DNA of 64,000 bases from Protopterus annectens (GCF_019279795.1 NC_056725.1:1606516293-1606580292); one strand, 5' to 3'; numbered from the stretch's first letter, positions 34,950 through 46,104 are shown. The notes: a model not told the origin generated them from the letters alone. Numbers and translations: made by a program.

Positions 34950-36329
34950 TTTTAGGACTGAAAATCTCATTGAGGTGCAGACTCCCCATCAGTGAGGCAG
35001 AAAACACAATAATAGTGGACGAGCTACTTCAACGAGGAGCATTTCTTCTTGAAGGGGTCATCCCAATATGCCAGAGAGGCTGAGGATATGGCAGCAAATC
35101 ACTATTTATGAGCAGGTATACCATGGGTCCAGTGACATGCTCACATCTGCATGGAAGTGTGTAGCTGCTGTTGCCCGAGACAAAAGGGTAACAGGGTGAG
35201 CCTGCTGGAGAACCACCACTCACCCCAATTAGGAATTCCTAGTGAATCTTCTGACACAGAAAAACACACAGCAGAGTGGCCCACAATATGTCACTGATTT
35301 GGGTGCATCATCTTCTCAGTCCCAGGAAGAGCTTCCAGGTAGGCTTTGTTATATGACCAGTTCAATACTCTTGTATAGTAAAACAATTGAAATAGAAGTT
35401 ACTTCTGTGTCACATGTGTTCTTTTTTTTGGAGGGGGGGGTAAATATTAGTACAGTGATTAGCTCAGTCTGGAGCTGTCAGCCACATTCTTGTTAATGTA
35501 ACATGTCATGATGACTGAGAGGAGTACATGTAATACCTACTTTCTTACATTTAAATGTAATGATATTGGCCTCACATCTTGCTTAATTTAATTCAGGATC
35601 ATCAGGAATCCAGCAATGTATGCCACCTGCAGGTGGTAAACCAAATCAAGTTATTTCAGTACTGCAGATCAATTTGTAGAAATCTAATGTGTAATGTTAG
35701 GCCTGTTGTGTGTATTGCTGTACTGTCTGTAATAGTGGAAGGAGCATTAGTTTTTTAGCATATATTGCACCATAGTAGTCTAGGTATTCATGTATGCCTG
35801 GGTTTCTCCCTTTTTAGAACAGGTGATCATGACAGTGGGAGTGTGGGCCCTGTACCATCTGTTGTCAGTGTCTCATCAGACACTGAAAATCGTGTTTCTG
35901 AAAGATGCACAGTCCAGGGGTGCAGAGGTTGAATCTGACACAGAGGTTGACATCCAGTCAACCCCTTATTTTTCCCTGGACACAGACAGTAGGTCTATGT
36001 CTATCCAGTCCACTGATGCCGCAGATCTAGGACAGGCTGAGGGTGATGACAATGATCAGGGAAGTGTGGCTGCTTCAGCTTCAGTGCCTGTTGATTCAGG
36101 ACATAGCCAAAGTGTTGGTGAGGTGTCATGCAGGAGTGTTGATAGAGGTGTTCGGAGGGGGACTGCTGCAGGTGTCTCTTTCCATGTCACTGAATGTATA
36201 TTTAGGGTAGTCACAGAGGAACAGGGACATTCAAAAAGGCACTCCAGACAAATGCTCAGGGTTGTTGATGTGGCACAATCTGACATGCATGGCTGCCTCC
36301 ACTATGTCATGATTCCCTGGATCAGATGA
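34950..36329 (+). pseudogene. Myb/SANT-like gene of Harbinger copy A, broken
   Basis: Harbinger elements encode a Myb/SANT-like protein that binds the ends and helps the transposase enter the nucleus. Exon 1 (to 35338) has, across frames, SEAENTIIVDELLQRGAFLL (first helix), IWQQITIYEQVYHGSSDM (recognition helix region; compare WQDLV…RTYEQVRHHCSDL at 56.8 kb) and, toward its end, LGASSSQSQEELP. A 36-bp exon at 35597-35632 has CAG before and GT after, phase 1 on both sides, coding GSSGIQQCMPPA. The last exon starts after CAG near 35822 (GDHDSGSVGP…), changes frame near 35930, and continues in the open frame to 36329. That frame is acidic and Ser-rich, then FRVVTEEQGHSKRHSRQMLR. Stops and at least two frameshifts break it. 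Confidence 0.7.
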
Positions 36330-37250
36330 ATGACACATTGGAAAGAGGGGTACCTGTGATAGACCCAGAGGTGTCTGTCATGGAACAAGGAGTGTCTGTG
36401 ATGGAACATCTGCTGGGAGGGGAATGACAGCATCATGGACATTGGTCAGCCACTACATCTGCTGAGAGCCAACTTGGCCATTCCAGATCACCTTCCTGTA
36501 GTTGCAGTACTTCTGTTGGTCATCAGAGAGTGTGCTGTCTGCACCCAGACATATCAGGCCATGGGGTCATGGTACTGGGTGTTCCTGTGAAGGGAGCATA
36601 TCCATCAGACATTATTAACCCTCAGGTGACAGCATTCTATCTGAATTTGGGCTTGAAGGTGTCAGTGAAACTCTGACAAAGTCAGTTCATGTGGTCGCAA
36701 GTGACAACTATGAACTGCCACATCTACCATGCATGGCTCACACCTGTCCAACATACCAAGATGTAGAGCTAGCACTGTGTTCATGCAGACTCTCACACAC
36801 CACTTTCACATGGAGGATACCTACAGACACACACGCTCAACTTGCTTGCTTTCCTTTCCGTCATACACACTCACCAACCTTTTTTGTCAGCCTAGGCCTC
36901 CTGCCCCCCCCAGTACCCTGGGCAAGTGATGATAACTTTCTCTCTTTTGGATTCAGGAATACAAAATCTTTGTGTCTCATGCATAAGGTGCATAGCTACA
37001 TTAGTGCCTAGTATATCTACATTTGTGTTGCTGAACTGATAATTGTTTCTGTTAGTTATATTTGCCTTGCCAAATGGTACAGTGGATAGCATCATCATGA
37101 CAGTACTTTTTAGTATATTCTCTTGTAAGGGTTGTGAAGTCAGGAACTGCAATGTGTGTCATTACTTTACAATCCTTCTCTTTAATGTTTTCCATTACGT
37201 TTTATGGTGCAAATCATAAGACACACCATCACATTCAGATCTCAGGATTG
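36330..37250. other. Unassigned stretch downstream of the Myb-like gene
   Basis: No domain found. The 106-codon frame at 36691-37011 is His/Cys/Thr-rich without a recognisable motif. This may be the 3' part of Harbinger copy A. Confidence 0.35.
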
Positions 37251-37254
37251 TATG

Positions 37255-37395
37255 ACAGCTCGGTAGTTGAACTCATCAGAGCAGTGATACAGTATAATGC
37301 TCTTTTTTGTGGGAACCTCACCAGACACATGCAGCAGCTGGACAGACCACAGGGCTTTCTCATCAAGATAACACAGGGCCTACTAACCATGACAT
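37255..37395 (+). mobile_element. Short CR1 ORF2 fragment
   Basis: The frame reads IQYNALFCGNLTRHMQQLDRPQGFLIKITQG, the same region as IKYN…RHLQQLERTHKYLTKRIKG near 62.64-62.72 kb. Only about 140 bp of CR1 are recognisable. Confidence 0.75.
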
Positions 37396-37484
37396 GATGT
37401 ATGTGGGTAGATTAAAAGACATGTCACTGTCATCTGTCTGGTATTGCATTACATTGTAACTGTTATTGAAAGGCTATTACTTTT

Positions 37485-38110
37485 GGTTTAAGCACTTGGG
37501 CTTCAAGTCATTTGTCTTACATTAAGAAGGTTTAGAGGAGAGGGTAGCTTCTGCCTTTTTGAGCTGGGAATTGCTGGTTGAATGCTTTTTGTGACTGTTG
37601 TTCTAAGTCTCATTTTTATGGTTTAAGCTCTTGGCCTCCAAACAAGTTATTTTACATTAGGAAGGTTTGTGGCATAGACTCTTGTGGCAGGAGGGGATAA
37701 TCTACACCCTTCTTAGCTGGGAATTTCTGGTTAAGGCCTTATTGTGTCTATTATTCTGAAAGTGTCTTGGTTCTGGTTTAAGCACTTGGGTTCCAGACCA
37801 CTTATTTCACATTAAGAAGGTTTGTTGTCTACACTTGTGTTGGAGTATTCTACTGAATTGCTGCTTTAGGTAAACTGTTTGTTTTTCTGTTGTCATTGTG
37901 ATTCTCTGCACTTTGGATTTCTAGTACTTCTGCATTTTATAGCATAGGCTTGCTTCAGGCTTGCTGAATGTAGACTGTTTGGTATCATTAAAGTACTAAA
38001 GCCAGCCCTCGTATATTAAGAAGGCCCCCCTGCACTCTTGTGGCAGAACTGTGCAGTCAAGAAAAATCTGACTTGGGGATTCCTGGATTAAGGCTCACTG
38101 TTGGCCTTTC
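37485..38110. repeat. Tandem repeat with units of about 135-155 bp
   Basis: Units start GGTTTAAGC at 37485, 37620 and 37775. Each contains ACATTA(A/G)GAAGGTTT about 35 bp later, and the first two contain AGCTGGGAATT. A more diverged fourth unit is seen at about 37986-38105 (TATTAAGAAGG, GGGGATTCCTGGATTAAGGC). Non-coding minisatellite. Confidence 0.85.
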
Positions 38111-38408
38111 CTTTTTTTCTTACTTGTCTAAAATAATTTAACTTTGCTTGTATTCAAGTGTTGTGTTTTTGGGGTGTTTGCACTCAGTTTACCATAGTTG
38201 CTCAAAGCTTGCAGTGCTGCCTTGTGAGCAACTCAGTTGTGTATTGTGAAACATTGACACATTTTTCTAACCCTAGCCTTCCCATAGAATAGACACATTT
38301 TGTTAGTCTTAAACCAAAACTTGGTCCATCTAGCCCACTCCTCACTAGTTACTACAGTATATACCTTCCACAACGGATGGAAAGTTTTCCACCATTTCTC
38401 CAGGCAGT
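38111..38408. other. Unassigned
   Basis: Nothing recognised between the tandem repeat and the CR1 5' half. Confidence 0.35.
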
Positions 38409-38811
38409 GTGATTTACATGGGCATCCTGAGGCAACAGTACAATTGTCTCATGTATACTGACAACCAGTTACTACTAAAACAAACATGGGAGAGTTGTAG
38501 CTATACTACAAATTTGGAATCAATTCTCTCACATAACAACAAACCGGATATCAAACATGTTGTCAGCACACACAATTCACTGCTTGCACATAAGCTCACA
38601 ACACATAAACCCACATACACTGAGGTACTCACTAGAAACTTAACTAAAATTTGGGAAGCTCCTAAGTGGAAACCTACTGTACACAATGCAGACCCAAAAT
38701 AATCCACTACAAATCATAATACACACTCCAGTATCTCATCCAATAAGCCCCTCAGGTAGACCACCTCAAAAACCAAATGTCTTGTTCATATGTGAGTCTA
38801 TAGTGAGACAC

Positions 38812-39052
38812 ACAGATGTCCCCCTCGCCAGGCTGGACAAGTAGAAGGTCACAATTAGCTGCTTGTCAGGTGCCAGAGTCCATCAGATCATGCATAGATT
38901 CAATTCTCTCAACAAGTACATTTTATGACTCTGTCATAGTCCATTTTGAAGAAAATGACTTGAGATGTACCTCACTGTACTATATGAAGGTGCTTGCCTC
39001 CCCCATAGTGGCCTTTTTAGGCACTGTCAGAACAACTAAAGTTCCAATGTAA
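38812..39052 (+). pseudogene. CR1 ORF1 esterase-like fragment
   Basis: CR1 ORF1 carries an SGNH-type esterase-like domain. The frame 38816-39052 has FYDSVIVHFEENDL, matching TYDSVIVHATYRLL at 63.87 kb and the VIVHVGTNDL type of motif. It ends YYMKVLASPIVAFLG, matching LVKALATPIVPMLV near 60.22 kb. The Asn-Asp of the VIVH-NDL motif is retained. A stop precedes ORF2. Confidence 0.75.
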
Positions 39053-39069
39053 AAGACTCCATCACAGAC

Positions 39070-39795
39070 AAACTGAAAGTTATGCTGCTTAATGCAAAGA
39101 GTGTAAATCAGAAATTGCAGTCACTGGAAGAACTCTTTACCTTGGAAGATACCTATGCACCTAGCCATGCAGGGATAAAATGCCTTCCAAATATTCATAC
39201 ATCAAAATGAGTATGAAAGAACCAAAGGTAGAGGTGTATATATCTTCATTAAAGACAAACAGACAACAAGATTGGTCAAAGAGTACAACTCTGTTGCCCT
39301 ACTCCATGTCAAACTAACTCTATGCAAAAACTGCTTCTATTAGCTACAAGTCCCCCACCCTGAACCACAAGGACAACTCTGCCTACTTGGTCCTAATTGA
39401 GTCACTCACTAGACAGCCAAATGCCTTGGTCATGTGTGATTTCAACTATCCAGCCATCAATTTGGAGTCATATATGTGCACAAACACACGCACCATAAGG
39501 TTCCTGGACTTTGTTAATACACATGCTGTGTAACCAATATCTGCACCCCCACAAGGGGCTTGAATGCCCTAGACTTAGTACTGATTAGCATAGTGGTTCT
39601 CTGCACTATCCAATGTGTGTTGCCCCCCCCCCTTGGTTAGGTCAGATCACAATTTAGTCTCGTTCACATTCATAGTCATACCCAACATCCCCTCAAGAGC
39701 AGAAAGGATGAAATGTTTATCTAAAGCAACCTTTAGGCTGTTAACTGATGCCATCAAGAATTGTAACCCCCCTGTTACCACTGTTAACAATGACT
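39070..39795 (+). pseudogene. CR1 ORF2 endonuclease fragment
   Basis: Across frames: LNAKSVNQKLQSLEELF-like start near 39090, then near 39380-39480 SYLVLIESLTRQPNALVMCDFNYP (catalytic GDFN equivalent CDFN), INLES and FLDFVNTHAV, and LVRSDHNLVSFTF at 39635-39680 (the SDH motif of the active site). It corresponds to 60.34-60.96 kb of the best CR1 copy. Several stops and frameshifts. Confidence 0.82.
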
Positions 39796-40389
39796 GATGT
39801 ACAGAGTTGTGCAGAAATGGCCTGTATAAACAGCTATACAAATGTATAAAGTCAGTTGAATGTGAGCAGATCAAATCAAGTTCCTCAGACAAAACAAGCC
39901 ACTCTGTTGGGCATCAAGCATACATAGATTATACAAGTGAAAGAAAGCAATGTCTAAAAACAAGAGGGAACTGAGTCAGCAGAGCAAGGCCACCCTTCAC
40001 AGACTGAACAGGAAATTAGGTATCTTGAAAAGTCCTCTAAAGCCACTTACAAACCTAAAGTAGCATCTCTAGCTAAAGATAATCATGAGGCATTCTTTAG
40101 CTATATCAGAAATCTAAAAGTGAAGGCCCAACTTTGTGGCAAAGTGCTAGTGGATGATACCACTCATACTGACCCTGAGGACATTGCCAACCTGCTACTG
40201 ACATTTTGGGGCAAACGTAACTCCCCCAGTCCCCAACAGATGTATTGCAAAGCATACTTGTCACCAATCCCCTACATAGTAACCTCCTATGAACCTATGG
40301 TGACATCTGCCTGTGCTACAGGACAGTGCCTAATCTTGGGCTTGTAGGGTGGCAGTATATGCAATGACCTGATATAGCTGATTACATCA

Positions 40390-40700
40390 ATATTATCTGT
40401 TGAGCGTATGTTAATAACAGTGTCCCACATGCTGGTGTAAAATGATCTCTGTAATATCAAGTTACATCGCACACACAGTTGACTGCAGTGACAACAGATC
40501 CCCTACCTAAGTACACACTAGAGAACACAGTACTATATGCAAGCACCAAAGCACATGTCTGATTTTTTACATCTCTGCAGGTCAACTTACAGTGGATGAC
40601 ATCAGCAGGCCATGTGGGAGACAAGAGGTTGGGAGGGCTGCATGAAATGAATGTGTAGTCTTCTGCAAGTATGAAAAGACTAGCAAGCCATGCCAATGAA
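40390..40700 (-). repeat. tRNA-derived SINE unit 1
   Basis: One of five related units. On the minus strand: a lead segment (ATGTCATCCACTGTAAGTTG), a tRNA-like part with weakened A and B boxes, then a tail ending in ACTGTTATT. Compare with the better units at 42.2-42.8 kb. This unit lacks the CA tract. Confidence 0.65.
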
Positions 40701-40734
40701 GACATAACTGTAAGATAGCACATCTACTTTAATG

Positions 40735-40905
40735 AGTAGACACACACTGTAGTGAGAACAGAACCTCCACCTATCAAGTACACAGACTACAGAACTCAGT
40801 ACTTTACGCAAAAGCCATGGCTGAAGTCTGACTTTTACATGGCTGCAGGTGAACTTATGGTAGATGACATCAGCAGGCCATGTCGGAGATAACAGGTTTT
40901 GAGGT
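40735..40905 (-). repeat. tRNA-derived SINE unit 2, partial
   Basis: Contains GTGAGAACAGAACCTCCACC and ACAGACTACAGAACTCAGTA, the same tRNA-like block as the other units, then GATGACATCAGCAGGCCATG. The segment past the B box is cut short. Confidence 0.65.
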
Positions 40906-41125
40906 CTGCAGACACATAAATTCATAGATTCATATGAGGCCAGTAGCATAACTGTAGAGTGTGCCCTAGGTGTGTAAATGTCTAGCTGTGTGAAAACACA
41001 AAAACACTTATTGATCATAGTTGAATGTTTGAGTTTAGCAGAGCAAGGTTGTCCGCACCACTGAATAACCCTGTCCTTGAGGGAACACACAAAATTATAT
41101 ATTATACTTTGTAGTGTGGTTGATA
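40906..41125 (-). mobile_element. CR1 3' untranslated tail
   Basis: On the minus strand this resembles the end of the CR1 at 63.15-63.24 kb: a GCTAGA…TTA…GCC block, then CTCATATGAATCTATGAATT, a degenerate version of the 8-bp ATGAACCT tail repeats. A duplicate is found at 43063-43290. Confidence 0.6.
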
Positions 41126-41400
41126 TATGTGTGTAAAAACCACTGAGCCCTCATGGCTGTATTATATGGGGGATGGACAACACAAGTATGCATTGTGAAT
41201 GTATACCATATACTGAGAATGTGCCCTGAAAAACTAATCATATATACAGAAGATTAGCTGAATTTGGATTGTCACTTCCAGATAGAGGGGTGACAACAAT
41301 GTAATCATGTTGTATAGTCAAGGGACCGAGTCAAGTAGACACATTTTTGACATGGAGATCTATGTATGAGACAATTCTATTTTATTTTTTTGGAGAGAGA
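41126..41400. other. Unassigned
   Basis: Nothing recognised. Confidence 0.35.
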
Positions 41401-42010
41401 GAGGAATGTTGAGGAAAGAACATACGTATGTCTGAGGCAGATAAATTGGCAGGGTGAAGAAACATCTGCTGATAGACATGAAATACAAGACACAGAGACG
41501 GTGAGGAACTCAAGAAGTGGGTGAACACCATGGTTGTTGTAAGGGTGTGGACCTCGCAAACTCATGGATGTCAAGCTGGGTGACAGTGAGAATCGAGTCC
41601 TCACCCACTGAACTGTCATCATTGTCACCTCATGGCTCCAATGGCTGCAGTGTCTGACGTCTGCATCTCCTTATGTTATTCAGTACAATGATGGAGAGGA
41701 GTGTCTCCATCCCACATAGACATGTGCCAACAGTGTGTCACACAATCATATGCACCATCCCCAGCAGCTCATCTTGCATGATAAAATCACCCCTTCTGCC
41801 ACTGTTCCCGGAGGAGCCACAGGCCTGTCCTCTAGGGCAGAAGCACCTGAGGGGCCAGGTATTGTATGGCCAGCACTAAGGGTGCTACCAGATTGCAGGT
41901 CAAATGTGCTGGGCCTTGGTGCCATATCCAGTGGAGTGGGGGCAGGTGGCTTGCATGGAGCGGGCCTACCCCACTGTGTTGTGGAGAAAGAAAAAAAATC
42001 AGCAGAGAGA
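41400..42010 (-). repeat. Repeat shared with 29.65-30.2 kb, inverted copy
   Basis: On the minus strand a pyrimidine-rich run and CACAACACAGTGGGGTAG (about 41990-41970) match the 29.70-29.75 kb region. Downstream frames such as DDSSVGEDSILTVTQLDIHE (near 41600) are acidic and might be the end of a Harbinger-associated protein. I cannot establish a reading frame across the segment. Confidence 0.45.
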
Positions 42011-42149
42011 GAATAAGGGTTGGGGTCAGAGATTGCATAAGTTGTCTTATTTGCTTGTTTAGGCTGAGGAGGGTGGTCTTTCAGGTCTGGGTTCTCACTT
42101 TTGTTTTTGTAGATAGCAACTTCTTTTGCTTACTGTCTAAAATAGTAAT

Positions 42150-42240
42150 GGCAGATGTGTGTCTGTCCAGGACAAGATAACAGTGCCCCACAACCTGGTG
42201 TAAAAGGCTCACTGCAATGTCCAGCAACAGCTCACACATG

Positions 42241-42308
<68 letters not shown>

Positions 42309-42455
42309 CCAACCCCCCATTTGTCTGCAGTGAGAATAAACCCCCTACCTATCCAAGTATACACACTACAGAACACAGTACTTATTGCATGCGCCACAGC
42401 TCAAGTCCAACCTGAAATATGTCAGAAAACACTTTATAGATGCTGACATCAGGCA
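42150..42455 (-). repeat. tRNA-derived SINE unit 3 with internal CA tract
   Basis: On the minus strand GTGGCGCATGCAATAAGTAC (A-box part, about 42398-42379) is followed 40-50 nt later by GGGGGTTTATTCTCACTGCA (B-box part, about 42346-42327). These match the GTGGCGCAGTGG and GGTTCGATTCC polymerase III boxes with a few changes. Then comes a (TG)n tract and a tail ending CTTGTCCTGGACAGACAC. This is the best tRNA-like match of the five units. Confidence 0.75.
42244..42304. repeat. (CA)n microsatellite inside a SINE unit
   Basis: About 30 CA units. The neighbouring unit has an impure CA/CG-containing tract at the same internal place (42535-42596), so the tract is part of the SINE design rather than a random microsatellite. 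Confidence 0.95.
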
Positions 42456-42800
42456 GTGTCTGTTGAGGACAAGATAACAGTTTCCCACAGGCTGCTGTAA
42501 AAGGGTCACTCTACATTCCATCAACAGGTCACACTCACACACGCACACGCACGCACACACATGCACACGCACACACACGCGTGCACACACACACACCAAC
42601 CCCCCATTTGACTCCCGTGAGAATAGAACCCCTACCAAAGTACACAGACTACAGAACACAGTACTTAATGCATGCACCGTGACAAAAGTCTGATTTTGTG
42701 AGAACTGCAGGTGACCTTATAGTAGATGACATCTTCAGGCCATGTGGGAGAGGAGAGGTTGGAAGGCCTGAATGAAATGGATAAGTGCAAGTCTCCAAAA
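42456..42800 (-). repeat. tRNA-derived SINE unit 4
   Basis: Same order as unit 3. On the minus strand: lead with TGGCCTGAAGATGTCATCTA, tRNA-like GGTGCATGCATTAAGTACTG and GGGGTTCTATTCTCACGGGA, an impure GT tract, then TGACCCTTTTACAGCAGCCT and AACTGTTATCTTGTCCTCAA. Units 3 and 4 are joined head to tail. Confidence 0.75.
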
Positions 42801-42879
42801 ACTGGCAAGCCATGCCATTGGACAAGTAACTGTAGGATACACATTTATGCTCATCTGTTTAGACATACACCCCCCCCCC

Positions 42880-43062
42880 ACACACACACACACACAAAGG
42901 TGACTGCAGTGAGAATAGAACTCCTCCCTATCTAAAGGCACAGACTACAGGACACAGTGATTAATGCATGTGCCACAGCACAAGTCTGATTTTGGCAGGA
43001 CTGCAGATGAACTTATAGTAGATAACATCAACAGGCAATGTGGAAGATAGGAAGTTGGGAGG
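42880..43062 (-). repeat. tRNA-derived SINE unit 5, partial
   Basis: On the minus strand: TGATGTTATCTACTATAAGT lead, TGTGGCACATGCATTAATCA (A-box part) and GGAGTTCTATTCTCACTGCA (B-box part). A short CA tract at 42881-42897 closes it. Confidence 0.7.
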
Positions 43063-43290
43063 CCTGCACAGGTACATTGCTTCATAGTGTCATCTGAGTC
43101 TAGTAGCCTAATAGCAGCAGGCTGTTTGGAAGTCTAGCTGTGTAACAACACAAGTAACCTTATTGAGCATACTTGGCTGTTTGTGATTTGCAGAGCAAGG
43201 CTGTGAGCAGCCTTGTCCAAGAGTGAGTGCACAACTTTATGTATAACACTTCATATTGTGGATGATATATGTGCTGAAAAAATAATGAGA
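43063..43290 (-). mobile_element. CR1 3' untranslated tail, second copy
   Basis: On the minus strand GCTAGACTTCCAAACAGCC, then TAGACTCAGATGACACTATG and AAGCAATGTACCTG, comparable to the CR1 end GCTAGGTTCTTAAATGCCC…CTATGAACCTATGTACC. It matches 40906-41125, so the tail-plus-SINE block is duplicated. Confidence 0.62.
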
Positions 43291-44738
43291 TCCTAGGGCT
43301 GGAGTGCTTGTTTGTGGTGGTTTGTTGGGTTGGAACAAATAGATGTATTGTAAATACATGACATATAGCACAATGAGCATTGGATTTGTGTGATGGTTAA
43401 CAAAATGTACACACATGCAAGATGGGCCTGTTTTCATGCAGGAAAGCAGTGCACAAATGCAAGCTGCATTGCTAATACTTGCGACTATACCCCAGTCCCA
43501 TCTGTACTCCAGGCCGGCTTTTTGCAATGGCTAAGAGCACTAATTGATTGTATCCATTTTCTGTTTTGGGTGTTTTTCAAAGCAATCTGGGTTTTCCCTG
43601 TTTCTGCAATGTTGTGCATCATGCAAACAAGATAAGTTTAGCCAAACCATTTTTCGTTAAGCAGCTCATCACACACAAGTGGAAGTAAAAGAAGACACAG
43701 AAGAAAAGATGCTAAAACTAAGGAACACATATGCAAAATATGTAAAAGCACAGTAAAAATTCATAGTGCACATCATAAATCTCTACATATATCAGGATTT
43801 GAATCCTCATACCAATACAACTTCAGAAAACAGGGGGAATGCCTTAGTCCTCTTTGCCACACAAACAGCTTTGCACCAATGAAATTAAGTCATTCTTCAC
43901 ACAACCAAATGCATGAGAATGTACACTGCTATCAAAGCATCATCTGTGATTTTTATATTTAATTCCATTTACTATACTTGGACAAAGAACAGTTAGTGAT
44001 CAAACAACCTACTATAATTATGCTTACAAATATACAGCTTTGTGTTACCTTTCTGTGTTTCTTGATCATTCATCAGTTATCTAACACATGTCGTATGTAA
44101 GCCATTCTATATCATTGGCCTTAACATGTGAGAGGATATTAACTGGGAATAATATGATATGCAGTCCAGGTTCGATGTCACAAACACACATATACTGTTC
44201 TTTCATGGGTAGCACAGCTGAGTTACTGTTGTGGGAGGAACAAGGGTACACTCCTCTTTGGTGGGGACAAACCTCAGTTACTGTTATAACAGAAACAAGT
44301 CACTTTCTAACTTCTGTCTTTAATCCAGTACAAAGCTATGGTGCTAAACTGTGGTCATGCAGGGAACATCAGAATTCTTCAGAGGTATGACTGTGTGAAT
44401 CATTCATGACTGAGGCCTACTAATTACTAATGGACAGATATAAGTAAAATAAGTATCTGGTGTCACATGTTAAGGTACGTTCTGTACAAATCCACCACTA
44501 TTTACTTGCTTACTGTACTAAGTTATGAAATACAAGGATATTCCTTAATATTATTAAAGAAAACACTCTAGGTTCAGGACTTACCTTGCAAATGCAGCAG
44601 TTGACACACCATTATTTCAGAGCTGACTCTGTCTGTTGCAAGCAGTACACAGCCAGTACATGTTGAGGTAAAGGTTGTGTAAGTTGCCTGGGATCAATTT
44701 TGCTTTATGTATGTGATTAGGAGAAAGGTATTAGGTCT

Positions 44739-45790
44739 CTATCTGGTCAGTGAATGTGCTATGCATTGTCTCTTAGCTAAAGCAAGGGCATACTGAGTAC
44801 ACCTATGTCTGCCTACAGGGACAGCAGCTGGGGGATCTTCCTCTGAATCCGCCTCTGACTGTGGGTGTGGTGACCTAGGCACTGGTGGGAGGACATGCCT
44901 TGCTGATCCTGCTTCAGCTGTTTCTGCAGGATCAGATTGTGAAGCATAGCACATAGTAGGAATATTTGTGTATGCGTGTGTGGATTATGCTGCAGGGCTC
45001 CACTGGAACCATGACTTCAGAAGGCCAAACACAGGCTCTATGATGTTTCTAGTTTGAATGTGTGCTGGCATTCTTTCATGAGTGTGTGTGCACTTCTGAT
45101 GGGTGTCATCAGCCATGGTTCCAGGGCATAGACAGCATCCCAGTAAATGGCCCTGTGGGATGTTCCCCCAACAAAGATCTGGTACAGCTGTAATGTGTGC
45201 CCGATATGGGAGTCATGATAACTGCCAGGGTCGCCAGCACACACATTCAAGATTATTCCCAGGGCATTGCACATGACTTAACAGTTGATGAAGTGGAATA
45301 CCATGCAATTAATGTAGATTCTACCCTGCTAACCAGGTGATACCTTAATGTGCACATAAGTGCAATCTGTGGCACCCAGTACTTCAAGGTAATGTGCTAC
45401 ATGGTAAAACAGTTCCATATTGCTGTCTCTCTCTTCGGAAGTACAGGGGAAAATATGTGCTCACTGGCATGTATGAACATAGCATCCAGAAATCGGTGGG
45501 GGATCCTGGAGGCTGATGCCTGTGACACAGCAATCGTGTCTCCAGTAGGTCTTTGAAAGGTACCAGTAGCTAATATTCTAAATGCTACACAGACCTTAGT
45601 TTCCACTGAGATGGGTTCCCCTCAGCAGGCTCCAGATATGAGTTGAGGGAGGCAGAGCTCACAATTTTCTTGTAATCTGTCCCTGTCCATCCTGTAGCAG
45701 TCTACAATCTCTAGCTAATGTAGCACCTGGAAAGTTACCCTGGGTCTGGACACTCTCCTCCTTCTCGGCCTAGGCATATTGTCAGCAGTG
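44739..45790 (-). pseudogene. HARBI1-type Harbinger transposase, frameshifted
   Basis: HARBI1-type proteins are DDE nucleases that excise and integrate Harbinger DNA. Minus strand, in order: a basic N-terminus (MPRPRRRRVSRPRVTF), CYRMDRDRLQENCELCLPQL, then frame 45606-45397 with VAFRILATGTFQRPTGDTIA and SQASASRIPHRFLDAM. The next block, GATDCTYVHIK near 45370, holds the first catalytic Asp. Frame 45274-45038 has DPGSYHDSHI, then YWDAVYALEPWLMTPIRS with the second Asp. Near 45030 IEPVFGLLKSWF holds the Glu, and QHNPHT with LLCAMLHNLIL is the family C-terminus. All three catalytic residues are visible, but stops and at least three frame changes separate them. Confidence 0.88.
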
Positions 45791-46104
45791 CCAGAAGCAT
45801 TGGCTTCAGCCTCTAGCACATGCAGATGCAGAATAACTGCAGCAGCCCCTAGCATTGTGTCAGTTAAAATGCCCTTGTCTCTACTACAATGATATTGAAA
45901 GATAAAGGAAAAACAGTATGGAGGCTACATGGATACTTTATACATTGTTGAATAGCTCCATCATGTTGTATTGGCTGATTAACATGCAATTCATGTACTT
46001 ATGCTATACCAAGTATCTATTAAACACATGTGTTGCTTGCTCATTAGAGCACTATGCACACCTCCATGCACCTCCTTGCATCTCTGTGCAACTTTGCATA
46101 AATT

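Larger units (their letters stand above)
30200..36500 (+). mobile_element. Harbinger transposon copy A, decayed, split by Tigger
   Basis: This copy aligns in stretches with copy B at 43.4-47.3 kb: 30260-31210 with 43520-44280, and 33520-34260 with 44340-46010. Shared words include TTACAAATATACAGCT, AATGCAGCAGTTGACACA and GCAAGCAGTACACAGC. It carries a transposase N-terminal remnant on the minus strand (33.85-34.01 kb) and a divergently oriented Myb/SANT-like gene on the plus strand (34.95-36.33 kb), the two-gene layout of Harbinger elements. A Tigger transposon occupies 31247-33476. Exact termini were not found. Confidence 0.72.
38409..40350 (+). mobile_element. CR1 LINE, ORF1 and endonuclease half, decayed
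   Basis: The order is an ORF1 piece (38409-38702), an ORF1 esterase-like part (about 38812-39052), ORF2 endonuclease (39.07-39.75 kb), then the spacer to about 40.35 kb. Each part has a counterpart in the CR1 copies at 59-64 kb. The reverse transcriptase is missing: homology ends where the SINE/CR1-tail block begins. Stops are frequent. Confidence 0.82.
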
